This document shows positions 1-6,329 of a DNA stretch of 16,781 nt, piece after piece. Position 1 is the stretch's first letter, and each line of letters begins with the position of its first letter. Both the position numbers and the translations under genes were made by a program. Source of the DNA: Bacillota bacterium (GTDB lineage Bacteria > Bacillota > Clostridia > Peptostreptococcales > Anaerovoracaceae). The DNA is taken from contig JAQXSU010000165.1 of assembly GCA_029219125.1 (NCBI GenBank), positions 1 through 16,781 on the forward strand, read 5' to 3'. The notes below the pieces were generated by a model, which searched no databases, was not told where the DNA came from, and saw only the letters and a list, made by a program, of their open reading frames with translations.

Positions 1-777
1 ATTGACGGTGCCAAGTGCGGCATGGTGGACCAGCATATCTTTGACAGCTATGATATGGCCATGATGATTCATCTCTATGACCAGAACCTGCTGTACTGCA
101 AGCTCCTTGGACTGCATCAGTACCTTTATACCTTCCACGGCAAGGCTGCTCACGCATCTGCAGCACCATGGGACGGTGTCAATGCATTGAATGCGGCACA
201 GCTCATGTTTCATGGAATTGACATGATGCGTCAGCATGTGACGCCGGATGTAAGAATGCATGGGGTTTACAGAAACGGCGGTGCGGCACCGAATATTGTT
301 CCGGAAGAAGCCAGTGCCGAGTTCTACTGGAGAGCGCTGGATAAGGACTATCTCTTCGGTATTGATGAACGTGCAGATAAATGTGCAGAAGGTGCCTGCA
401 TGATGACAGGTGCAACCTGGGAGAAAGCACTGACTGCTGCCATGTACGATACGATGAAAAATAATTCTTCCGGCGTGGAAGCGCTGCGGGAAGTCTATGA
501 TGAACTGGGCATTGAGATCAATGGCGATCATGATGCGATTTTCGGCTCTTCGGATATCGGAAATGTCAGCTTTGTCTGCCCGACCTTCCATCCGACGCTG
601 CAGCTTGTGGACCGGGGCGTTGCCATTCATACCCGAGATTTCGCTGCAGGCAACACGGGTGAGAGAGCCCATAAGACCATAGCAGACGGTGCGAAAGTCA
701 TCGGCATGCAGATTGCAAAAATCTTCAGTGATGACGACAGAATTAAAGCCATGAAAGAGGATTTTGCGAAGAAATGA
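1..777 (+). CDS. M20 family metallo-amidohydrolase, PM20D2/AbgB-like (5' end missing)
   Basis: The open frame enters from the left edge in frame 1 and gives 258 visible residues; relatives are about 390-430 aa, so roughly the first third is missing. The visible part matches M20 peptidases/amidohydrolases of the PM20D2 and aminobenzoyl-glutamate hydrolase type. It has a dimerisation-domain signature with FHGKAAHASAAPWDGVNAL, an NGGAAPNIVPEEA strand, and the C-terminal GSSDIGNVSF followed by PTFHP, whose His is the expected metal ligand. These enzymes hydrolyse amide bonds of N-acyl amino acids or dipeptides in the cytoplasm, using two metal ions. The substrate cannot be read from the sequence. 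The stop codon overlaps the start of the downstream MFS gene (ATGA), so the two are translationally coupled. The family call is firm and the substrate unknown. Confidence 0.9.
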   Translation: MDGAKCGMVDQHIFDSYDMAMMIHLYDQNLLYCKLLGLHQYLYTFHGKAAHASAAPWDGVNALNAAQLMFHGIDMMRQHVTPDVRMHGVYRNGGAAPNIVPEEASAEFYWRALDKDYLFGIDERADKCAEGACMMTGATWEKALTAAMYDTMKNNSSGVEALREVYDELGIEINGDHDAIFGSSDIGNVSFVCPTFHPTLQLVDRGVAIHTRDFAAGNTGERAHKTIADGAKVIGMQIAKIFSDDDRIKAMKEDFAKK

Positions 778-2021
778 AGCTGATTTCTCAATACAGAGGT
801 CTGCCGCGGCAGGTGTACATCATCTGCTGCGCACGGATCATCACCGCCATGGGAGCGTTTATCTTTTCGTTTACGACACTTCTTATGACGGGAATTCTCG
901 GCATGTCCGAAATCGCAGCAGGCTATATGTCTGTGGCATCTTCTCTTGCCAGCCTCTGCGGGGCGGTACTCTGCGGCAGACTTGCCGACCGGTTTGACCG
1001 GAAAACCGTTCTGCTTACAATTATGGCAGTAAATATCGCGAATCTTTTTCTGGGCGGGGTTGTGGTGTTTCACAGAATCGTTCTGGTGAATATTCTGATT
1101 CAGAGTTTCTGCTTCAGCGGTTTTATTCCGGTCATTGCGGCAATGATCAGCGATGTGACCACAGAGGCGAACCGGAAGGAAAGCTTTTCTCTTTTGTATT
1201 TATGCATAAATATAGGCTATTCCATGGGACAGGTTATCGCAGGACAGCTGTTTTACAATTATACCCGCTGGATATTCTGGGGACAGGGTATCGCATTTTC
1301 CCTGTCTGCCGGCGTGCTGTTCTTTTTCCTGAAGGATATGCCGTCCATCCAGGAGATTCAGAAACCGCAGTCTGTACAGGCTTCGTCGGATAAAATGCCT
1401 GTTTCTGCAGACCGGGGCGGTTTCCTGAAGGCGTTCTGCCGAGATAAGGTACTGGTTATTTTCCTTCTGGCGATTATTCTGGTGCAGTATTGTCATTCGG
1501 AAATATCCTATCTGATGCCGCTGCAGCTTTCACACATCTTTGGTCTGGAAACCTCTGCAAAGTGGAATTCCTATCTGTGGTTTACCAACGGAGTCAGCTG
1601 CATTCTGCTGACACCGGTGCTTCTCTCCATGACGAGGAAGAAAAGCCAGATCGTAAATGTCACCATAGCGGCGGTTACTTATGTAATCGGAATGGGTGGA
1701 TTCTACTTCCTGAAGGATGCGGGAACGCTGCGGCTGATTCTCATTTTTACTGTGATCTGGACTGCGGGAGAGGTGCTTGTCAGCACCGGAACCGGCGTGT
1801 TCATAGCCGACAGAGCTGCACCGCAGTATCGTGCAAGATATCAGTCACTGTACAGCCTCTCCAGTGATCTGGGACGCTGCCTGGGCCCGCTGACCATGGG
1901 ATATATCCTTCAGATTTTTACCTATGCACAAGGTTGGATTGTAACTGCATGTGTCAGCCTTTCGGCGGTTGTAATCCTGCAGCTTAGCCGCAGATACTAC
2001 AATCTGGAACGAAAAAAATAA
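774..2021 (+). CDS. Major facilitator superfamily transporter
   Basis: This 415-aa protein has the alternating hydrophobic pattern of a 12-helix MFS carrier. Motif A is clear at residues 68-77 (GRLADRFDRK) between helices 2 and 3. Charged DVTTEANRKESFSL is at about 127-140, and a long hydrophilic loop at about 188-222 separates the two six-helix halves. Such proteins move small solutes across the cytoplasmic membrane, usually by proton exchange. The start ATG lies in the stop of the M20 hydrolase gene (ATGA overlap), with AGAGG upstream inside that gene. Coupling suggests the carrier imports the hydrolase substrate or exports its product; this is inference. A multidrug-type exporter is an alternative. 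Length is normal and nothing is broken. Confidence 0.9.
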   Translation: MKLISQYRGLPRQVYIICCARIITAMGAFIFSFTTLLMTGILGMSEIAAGYMSVASSLASLCGAVLCGRLADRFDRKTVLLTIMAVNIANLFLGGVVVFHRIVLVNILIQSFCFSGFIPVIAAMISDVTTEANRKESFSLLYLCINIGYSMGQVIAGQLFYNYTRWIFWGQGIAFSLSAGVLFFFLKDMPSIQEIQKPQSVQASSDKMPVSADRGGFLKAFCRDKVLVIFLLAIILVQYCHSEISYLMPLQLSHIFGLETSAKWNSYLWFTNGVSCILLTPVLLSMTRKKSQIVNVTIAAVTYVIGMGGFYFLKDAGTLRLILIFTVIWTAGEVLVSTGTGVFIADRAAPQYRARYQSLYSLSSDLGRCLGPLTMGYILQIFTYAQGWIVTACVSLSAVVILQLSRRYYNLERKK

Positions 2022-2057
2022 CCCTGCTGAGCGTGATACCCGGCAGGGTTTTCCTTC
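2021..2057. terminator. Bidirectional intrinsic terminator between convergent genes
   Basis: The arms ACCCTGC (2021-2027) and GCAGGGT (2043-2049) pair perfectly and can be extended inward by a G-U and a G-C pair. On the plus strand the stem is followed by TTTTCCTTCGTTTT. On the minus strand it is followed by a T-rich run derived from the A tract at the end of the MFS gene (2012-2018). It can therefore stop transcription from both the MFS gene and the convergent cysteine-rich gene. Confidence 0.8.
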
Positions 2058-2092
2058 GTTTTGAATTATCGAATTGATTGGATTGACTGGCG

Positions 2093-3160
2093 CTATCTTC
2101 TCGGCTGCGGACGGCCGGAACGGCCTGTGCGGTTTCTGCACGGATCGCATCCGTCGTCACAGGAATCGCAGCATTCACGATCATCACACGAGTCACAGCA
2201 ATCTCTGCAGCCACAGGACTCTTCTGCTTCGTTTTCTTCTCTGCATTCTTCTCTGCAGTTTTCTCTGGTATCTTCTGGCCGAATCTGATTCGGAAACAGA
2301 CCAGGGAAGGTCTGACAGATGGCATTCTGCTGAATCGGTGCCTGCACGAAACCGGTGGACAGTACGCAGAGCTGTACGGGAACCACGATTTTTTTCTCGC
2401 ATGTCACGCAGATGGCGATGATCAGATTGGCAGTGACAGTGCCGTCACCATCAACGCACAGATCCCGTCCGTGGTTATTGGTCGCCAGCCTGGACTCGCA
2501 TGCAGAGTTGCAGAATTCAGTAAACCTCGGCAGAAATGCCGTATCGATGGCAGATGGCATACAGATCTCAAAGAAATTTGTAAGTACGAGAGGCTGTTCT
2601 TCCTCTGCCACGTTCACTTCGGCACAGATTGTAAAAATCGAGTCGTTGTTGCAGCTGTCACAGAGCAGCAGATCCAGTTCTATGATGACATTTCCGGTGA
2701 TACAGATATTCTGTGTACCGAAAATCGGGGTTCCCATGCATTGGTCATCACAGCTGGTGGTATCTGCAAACAGCAGTTTTTCTGAAAAGTTACCGTCTGC
2801 ACCGACTGCAGTGAGAATGTCGCCGGCGCTGTTTCTTAAAAATGTGGCACCGGAAATACTGGTGTGCACATCAAGTTTCAGGTTGGATGGATCATCGACG
2901 TTATCCGGATTGAATTTTCGCCTGCAGCGAATATCAACCACTCGTTTGATACGGTGTCCGCACGGGATGCGGGGGGAGAACTCCTGTCCGCTGACGCTCT
3001 TCATACCCTGAAGATGAAACGCTACGGCATCATAAACCTTCTGCACGTAGATGGGTTCTGACTTCAGGCTGCTGATATCGCCGTCGAAATGACAAAGTAC
3101 GTTGGCATTGCAGCAGTTTTGAAAGAGGTCCGGGGATACTCTTCCGCCAAAGCAGCTCAT
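2093..3160 (-). CDS. Cysteine-rich protein, candidate spore-surface protein (function unknown)
   Basis: I do not recognise the family with certainty. The protein has 355 aa with about 32 cysteines (9%), no signal peptide and no membrane segment. Residues 1-25 carry a Cys cluster (C3, C16, C17, C23). Residues 30-55 are hydrophobic (SEPIYVQKVYDAV). Residues 70-290 look beta-rich with scattered Cys, including CDSCNND at 167-173. Residues 294-355 form an acidic/arginine-rich tail with a near repeat, DCCDSCDD then ECCDSCDD, at about 320-336. An excellent Shine-Dalgarno (AAGGAGGT, 3168-3175) sits 7 nt before the ATG, and a sporulation-sigma-like -10 (CATATACTA) lies upstream. Cys-rich non-secreted proteins under such promoters are often coat or exosporium proteins that crosslink by disulfides, so that is my tentative reading. 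Only the existence of the gene is secure. Confidence 0.8.
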   Translation of the reverse strand: MSCFGGRVSPDLFQNCCNANVLCHFDGDISSLKSEPIYVQKVYDAVAFHLQGMKSVSGQEFSPRIPCGHRIKRVVDIRCRRKFNPDNVDDPSNLKLDVHTSISGATFLRNSAGDILTAVGADGNFSEKLLFADTTSCDDQCMGTPIFGTQNICITGNVIIELDLLLCDSCNNDSIFTICAEVNVAEEEQPLVLTNFFEICMPSAIDTAFLPRFTEFCNSACESRLATNNHGRDLCVDGDGTVTANLIIAICVTCEKKIVVPVQLCVLSTGFVQAPIQQNAICQTFPGLFPNQIRPEDTRENCREECREENEAEESCGCRDCCDSCDDRECCDSCDDGCDPCRNRTGRSGRPQPRR

Positions 3161-3167
3161 ATGGTAT

Positions 3168-3175
3168 ACCTCCTT
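3168..3175 (-). promoter_or_regulatory. Very strong ribosome binding site of the cysteine-rich gene
   Basis: AAGGAGGT on the minus strand is an eight-base match to the anti-Shine-Dalgarno sequence, 7 nt before the ATG at 3160. It is the strongest site in the window and settles the start codon. It predicts high translation, as expected for an abundant structural protein. Confidence 0.85.
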
Positions 3176-3220
3176 AAATGGTCTATCTTTTTAGATAATA
3201 GTCCAAAGTTCTTTCTTTGA

Positions 3221-3248
3221 TAGTATATGAATTTCTACGAAAGTGTGT
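3221..3248 (-). promoter_or_regulatory. Sporulation-sigma-like promoter (SigK/SigE type) for the cysteine-rich gene
   Basis: Reading the minus strand, CATATACTA (plus 3221-3229) fits the SigK -10 pattern CATAnnnTA. AC dinucleotides, the minimal SigK -35, occur 15 and 17 nt upstream (plus 3245-3248). The implied transcription start is near 3213, giving a leader of about 50 nt. The -10 match is visible; the assignment to a particular sigma factor is inference, because SigE and SigK -10 elements are alike. Confidence 0.5.
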
Positions 3249-3259
3249 TACAATATAAA
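3246..3259 (+). promoter_or_regulatory. Probable extended -10 promoter for the 3307-10985 operon
   Basis: TGTTACAAT at 3246-3254 is an extended -10 element (TGn plus TACAAT). TATAAA at 3254-3259 overlaps it as an alternative -10. No good -35 hexamer exists at 16-18 nt upstream, which is common with extended -10 promoters. Transcription would start near 3261, about 45 nt before the first gene. It lies back to back with the minus-strand sporulation-like promoter. Confidence 0.5.
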
Positions 3260-3306
3260 ATTATGAGTCTGCCTCACTGCGGGGCATGGAAAAGGTGAAT
3301 TGAAAT

Positions 3307-3480
3307 ATGAATAAAACAGGAATTGTTTTTCTGCTGCTTCTGATCAGTGCGTTTTTTCTGATCATCTGGTCGGCAGATATCGTCGGAACCCAGTTTGGAA
3401 AAACGGGAGAACTGCTTGCGCTTTCGGCAGTGGCTGTGGTGCTTCTGATCGGATTTATCAAATCGAAAGGGGAAAAGTAA
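3307..3480 (+). CDS. 57-aa membrane miniprotein with two predicted helices
   Basis: ATG at 3307 is preceded at 8 nt by AAGGTGA (3292-3298). The product is 57 aa. Residues 4-24 are strongly hydrophobic (GIVFLLLLISAFFLIIW), a short polar stretch follows (about 25-35), and a second helix spans about 36-51 (LLALSAVAVVLLIGF). The tail is lysine-rich (KSKGEK). This fits a two-helix hairpin with both ends in the cytoplasm. The stop is only 2 nt before the M16 protease start, and the A/G-rich end of this gene supplies the protease ribosome binding site, so the genes are probably co-translated. I do not recognise a family; function unknown. Confidence 0.75.
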   Translation: MNKTGIVFLLLLISAFFLIIWSADIVGTQFGKTGELLALSAVAVVLLIGFIKSKGEK

Positions 3481-3482
3481 TC

Positions 3483-4739
3483 ATGAGTCAGATAAATATT
3501 CGTACATTATCCTGCGGCACCCGTGTCGTTATGGAAAAGATACCATATGTCCAGTCGGTGGCCATCGGTATCTGGGTGAGGGCTGGTGCGGTCAACGAGG
3601 AGGCCCGGTATGCCGGCGTTTCCCATTACATAGAGCACATGATGTTTAAGGGAACCGAAACCCGCAGCGCCAGAGATATCGCTGCGGATATCGACAAAAT
3701 CGGTGGTCAGATGAATGCTTTCACGGGCAAGGAAGCCACCTGCTACTACGTGAAAGTTCTGCGTGAAAATTTTGAGAAGGGGGCGGAAGTTCTACTGGAT
3801 ATGCTGAATCATTCCGTCTTCGATAAAGAAGAAATGAAGAAAGAACGCCAGGTCATCTGCGAAGAAATCAAGATGACCCAGGATCAGCCGGACGACCTGG
3901 CTCACGATACCATCGGCGAGATGATGTTTTCCGGAAATCCTCTGGGCAACTCCATCATCGGCACGCCCACATCCCTGAACCGGATCAGCAGGAGGGTTCT
4001 GACAGAATATAAGGATGCCCAGTATACCCGGGACTCCATCGTGGTTGCTGTGGCGGGCAACCTGGATGAGGACGCAGTCTGTGCATATCTGGAAGGAAAA
4101 TTTGCTTCCCTGCGGGCAGAGAAACCGGCTTCTGCTCAGGAAGACACACCGTATGAAAAGAAATGCCGGGTTCTGGTGAAGGATATTCAGCAGTCCCATC
4201 TTTGTCTTGCCACCCGGGCCATCAGTCTGGATGATCCGCGGTACTATGCTTTTTCCATTCTGAACAACGTCATGGGAGGAAGCATGAGTTCCAGACTCTT
4301 TCAGAACATCCGTGAAGAAAAGGGACTGGCTTACAGCGTGTATTCCATGCTGAGCACCTACAGCACCAACGGTTACTATACCATTTATGCGGGTGTTTCT
4401 CACGACAAAATCCATCGTGCCATCGACGGGATCCGGGAGGAGCTGGAGGTTCTGGGCCGCCAGGGAATTACGGAGGAGGAACTGTCCGCATCCAGAGAAC
4501 AGCTGAAGAGCAGCTATATCTTCGGTCAGGAAAATGTGGCAAGCCGGATGTTTTCCATCGGAAAGAGCCTGACGCTGCTGGGAAAGGTCTATACGCCGGA
4601 GGAAGTACTGGACAGTTTAAATGCAGTGACGCAGGAGGATATTGAGGAAGTAAAGCAGCTGATCTGTAATATGGATCGGTATTCTGCGGTTGCCGTTACG
4701 GATAAAAGAATCAATCTGAAATCCATGATGGAGGGATAA
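3483..4739 (+). CDS. M16 (insulinase/pitrilysin) family zinc peptidase, YmxG/MlpA-like
   Basis: This 418-aa protein is a standard single-chain M16B peptidase with two homologous halves. The inverted zinc motif HxxEH is intact at H48-x-x-E51-H52, and the third ligand E128 lies 76 residues after H52, in ERQVICEEIK. The C-terminal half carries SSRLFQNIREEKGLAYSVYS, the conserved Arg/Tyr segment that holds the substrate in the chamber. Family members degrade short peptides or process precursors in the cytoplasm. Bacillus YmxG/MlpA is the closest type I know and also sits near housekeeping genes. All catalytic residues are present, so it should be active. It lies between the 57-aa membrane protein (2 nt) and dut (5 nt). 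Its substrate is unknown. Confidence 0.93.
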   Translation: MSQINIRTLSCGTRVVMEKIPYVQSVAIGIWVRAGAVNEEARYAGVSHYIEHMMFKGTETRSARDIAADIDKIGGQMNAFTGKEATCYYVKVLRENFEKGAEVLLDMLNHSVFDKEEMKKERQVICEEIKMTQDQPDDLAHDTIGEMMFSGNPLGNSIIGTPTSLNRISRRVLTEYKDAQYTRDSIVVAVAGNLDEDAVCAYLEGKFASLRAEKPASAQEDTPYEKKCRVLVKDIQQSHLCLATRAISLDDPRYYAFSILNNVMGGSMSSRLFQNIREEKGLAYSVYSMLSTYSTNGYYTIYAGVSHDKIHRAIDGIREELEVLGRQGITEEELSASREQLKSSYIFGQENVASRMFSIGKSLTLLGKVYTPEEVLDSLNAVTQEDIEEVKQLICNMDRYSAVAVTDKRINLKSMMEG

Positions 4740-4744
4740 CATTT

Positions 4745-5191
4745 ATGGGAGACAGACTCTGTGTGAAATTTGTGAGTAAAAGCGGTCGGCTTCCTGCATA
4801 TGAAACAGCAGGTTCTGCCGGCGCAGATCTTCGCGCATACCTGCCGGAGGGCGACGTTATTCTGGAGCCGGGGGAGAGAAAACTCATCCCTACGGGGCTG
4901 TTTTCACAGCTGCCTGCAGGGGTTGAGGCGCAGATCCGAGCCCGTTCCGGTCTGGCTATCCGCCATGGAATCTGTCTGATCAACGGCGTGGGTACGGTGG
5001 ACAGCGATTACCGGGGGGAATGGAATGTGGCACTGGTGAACCTGGGACAGGAGCCGTTTACAATTTCTGACGGTGACCGGATTGCCCAGGTGGTATTCGC
5101 CCGCTATGCACAGCCGGATTTTCTGCAGACAGAAGCCATCGATGAAACGGAACGCGGAGATGGCGGTTTCGGTCATACCGGTGTAAAATAA
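4745..5191 (+). CDS. dut: dUTP diphosphatase (dUTPase)
   Basis: The enzyme converts dUTP to dUMP and pyrophosphate, keeping uracil out of DNA and feeding dTMP synthesis. At 148 aa it has the length of the homotrimeric all-beta family. All five motifs are present: AGSAGADLRAY (about 19-29), PTGLFSQLP, RSGLAIRHGICLINGVGTVD containing the catalytic Asp, the ISDGDRIAQVVF strand, and the C-terminal RGDGGFGHTG arm that closes over the nucleotide. GGAGGG, overlapping the end of the M16 gene, serves as its ribosome binding site. The dGTPase gene follows after 39 nt, pairing two dNTP-cleaning enzymes. Confidence 0.97.
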   Translation: MGDRLCVKFVSKSGRLPAYETAGSAGADLRAYLPEGDVILEPGERKLIPTGLFSQLPAGVEAQIRARSGLAIRHGICLINGVGTVDSDYRGEWNVALVNLGQEPFTISDGDRIAQVVFARYAQPDFLQTEAIDETERGDGGFGHTGVK

Positions 5192-5230
5192 AAGAACAAC
5201 AAAAGGATTGACAGAAGGGGGCGGAATACA

Positions 5231-6253
5231 TTGCTGCTGAGAGAAGAACTGGAAAAAAGAGAATTCGAAATTCTTTCGGAGAAAGCTGTGAAAAGTGCGG
5301 AATCCAGAGGGCGTAGATTTCCGGAGGAAAAGTGTGAAATGCGGACAGAATTTCAGAGAGACCGGGACAGAATCATCCATTCCAAGGCATTTCGCCGGCT
5401 GATGCATAAGACCCAGGTTTTTCTGGCGCCGGAAGGGGATCATTTCAGAACCCGCCTGACCCATACAATCGAGGTATCCCAGATTGCAAGAACCATTGCC
5501 CGCAGTCTGAATCTTAACGAGGATCTGACAGAAGCCATTGCCCTCGGCCATGATCTGGGACATACGCCCTTTGGCCATAACGGAGAATCTGTGCTGAATT
5601 CCATTCATCCGGGAGGATTTGAGCATAATCTTCAGAGCCTGCGTGTGGTGGATGTCATCGAATCCACTGCAAGCCGTAAAGGAATGAACCTGACGGAAGA
5701 AGTGCGTGACGGCATTGTCGGTCATACCGGCGGCTATATGCCGTTTACGCTGGAGGGACAGGTGGTGAAAATCAGCGACAGGATCGCGTACATTAATCAT
5801 GACATCGACGATGCTGTCCGCAGCGGCGTGATTTCCATCCAGGACATACCGGAAAGCTCACTGGAGATTTTTGGAAGAAGCCACCGGGAGCGAATCAATA
5901 ATCTGGTAATTGATGTGATTCGCAACAGCGACGGAAAGGATCAGATTTGTCAGAGTCAGGCGTTTCGCGATGAACTGATCCAGCTTCGGGCATTTATGTT
6001 TGCCAATGTCTATAAAAGCAGCCGTGTAAAAAAAGAAGAAGATCTGGCAAAAGTTGAGGTTGTCATCAGTTCGCTGTATAAATACTTCATCAGTCATCCT
6101 GAAAAACTTCCGGAAGACATGCGTAAACTGGCGGAAGAAGACGGTATTGCGGAAGCTGCAAAGGATTATGTGGCAGGCATGACAGACCGGTTTGCATTGA
6201 GCATTTATCAGGAACTTTTCATGCCGAAGCGCTGGAAACAAAAAATTCTCTAA
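5231..6253 (+). CDS. dgt: dGTP triphosphohydrolase-like HD-domain protein
   Basis: This 340-aa protein belongs to the dGTPase family, which splits dNTPs into deoxynucleoside and triphosphate. The HD metal site is complete: H78 in RTRLTHTIEVSQIA, H107-D108 in ALGHDLGHTPFGH, and D183 in VKISDRIAYINHD. The N-terminal RDRDRIIHSKAFRRL and KTQVFLAPEGDHFRTRL are family hallmarks. The start is TTG at 5231, preceded by GAAGGGGG. It gives an LLREELEKREFEIL N-terminus that aligns with relatives, and no ATG lies nearby in frame. Substrate preference cannot be read; many Bacillota members are dNTP-activated or use other dNTPs. It sits immediately upstream of primase, in line with a role in dNTP supply. 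Confidence 0.93.
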   Translation: MLLREELEKREFEILSEKAVKSAESRGRRFPEEKCEMRTEFQRDRDRIIHSKAFRRLMHKTQVFLAPEGDHFRTRLTHTIEVSQIARTIARSLNLNEDLTEAIALGHDLGHTPFGHNGESVLNSIHPGGFEHNLQSLRVVDVIESTASRKGMNLTEEVRDGIVGHTGGYMPFTLEGQVVKISDRIAYINHDIDDAVRSGVISIQDIPESSLEIFGRSHRERINNLVIDVIRNSDGKDQICQSQAFRDELIQLRAFMFANVYKSSRVKKEEDLAKVEVVISSLYKYFISHPEKLPEDMRKLAEEDGIAEAAKDYVAGMTDRFALSIYQELFMPKRWKQKIL

Positions 6254-6277
6254 AATTTCATAAAATGAAAAAGGAAA

Positions 6278-6329
6278 AAGCCCATTTATGTCGTATACTA
6301 TCAATAGATAGGAGTATATAAATGGGTTT
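6278..6329 (+). promoter_or_regulatory. Hairpin enclosing the dnaG Shine-Dalgarno and start codon
   Basis: CCCATTTAT (6281-6289) pairs perfectly with ATAAATGGG (6318-6326). The flanking AAG/TTT (6278-6280, 6327-6329) extend it to about 12 pairs with one G-U. Inside, CTATC (6298-6302) pairs with GATAG (6307-6311) around an AATA loop. The right arm contains the dnaG ATG (6322-6324), and AGGAG (6310-6314) lies in the enclosed region. This could mask translation initiation. The right arm is also followed by TTTGTCTTTT, so partial transcription termination is a second possibility. The pairing is visible; function is inference. Confidence 0.5.

Noticed and set aside
3179..3204. Inverted repeat around ATCTTTTTAGAT as an operator or terminator
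   Set aside because: It is short, AT-rich and interrupted by mismatches. It lies in the leader of the cysteine-rich gene and may be a weak hairpin, but nothing supports a defined role.
3263..3298. Eleven-codon leader ORF just after the operon promoter, its TGA overlapping the Shine-Dalgarno of the 57-aa gene
   Set aside because: It has no ribosome binding site, no run of one amino acid and no attenuator-like alternative hairpins, so chance is the simplest explanation.
5208..5213. Perfect -35 hexamer TTGACA upstream of dgt
   Set aside because: No -10-like hexamer occurs 16-18 nt downstream; the stretch there is the G-rich ribosome binding site and start of dgt.
6256..6270. Small hairpin (TTTCAT/ATGAAA) after the dgt stop as a terminator
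   Set aside because: The stem is AT-only and short, and no T tract follows.
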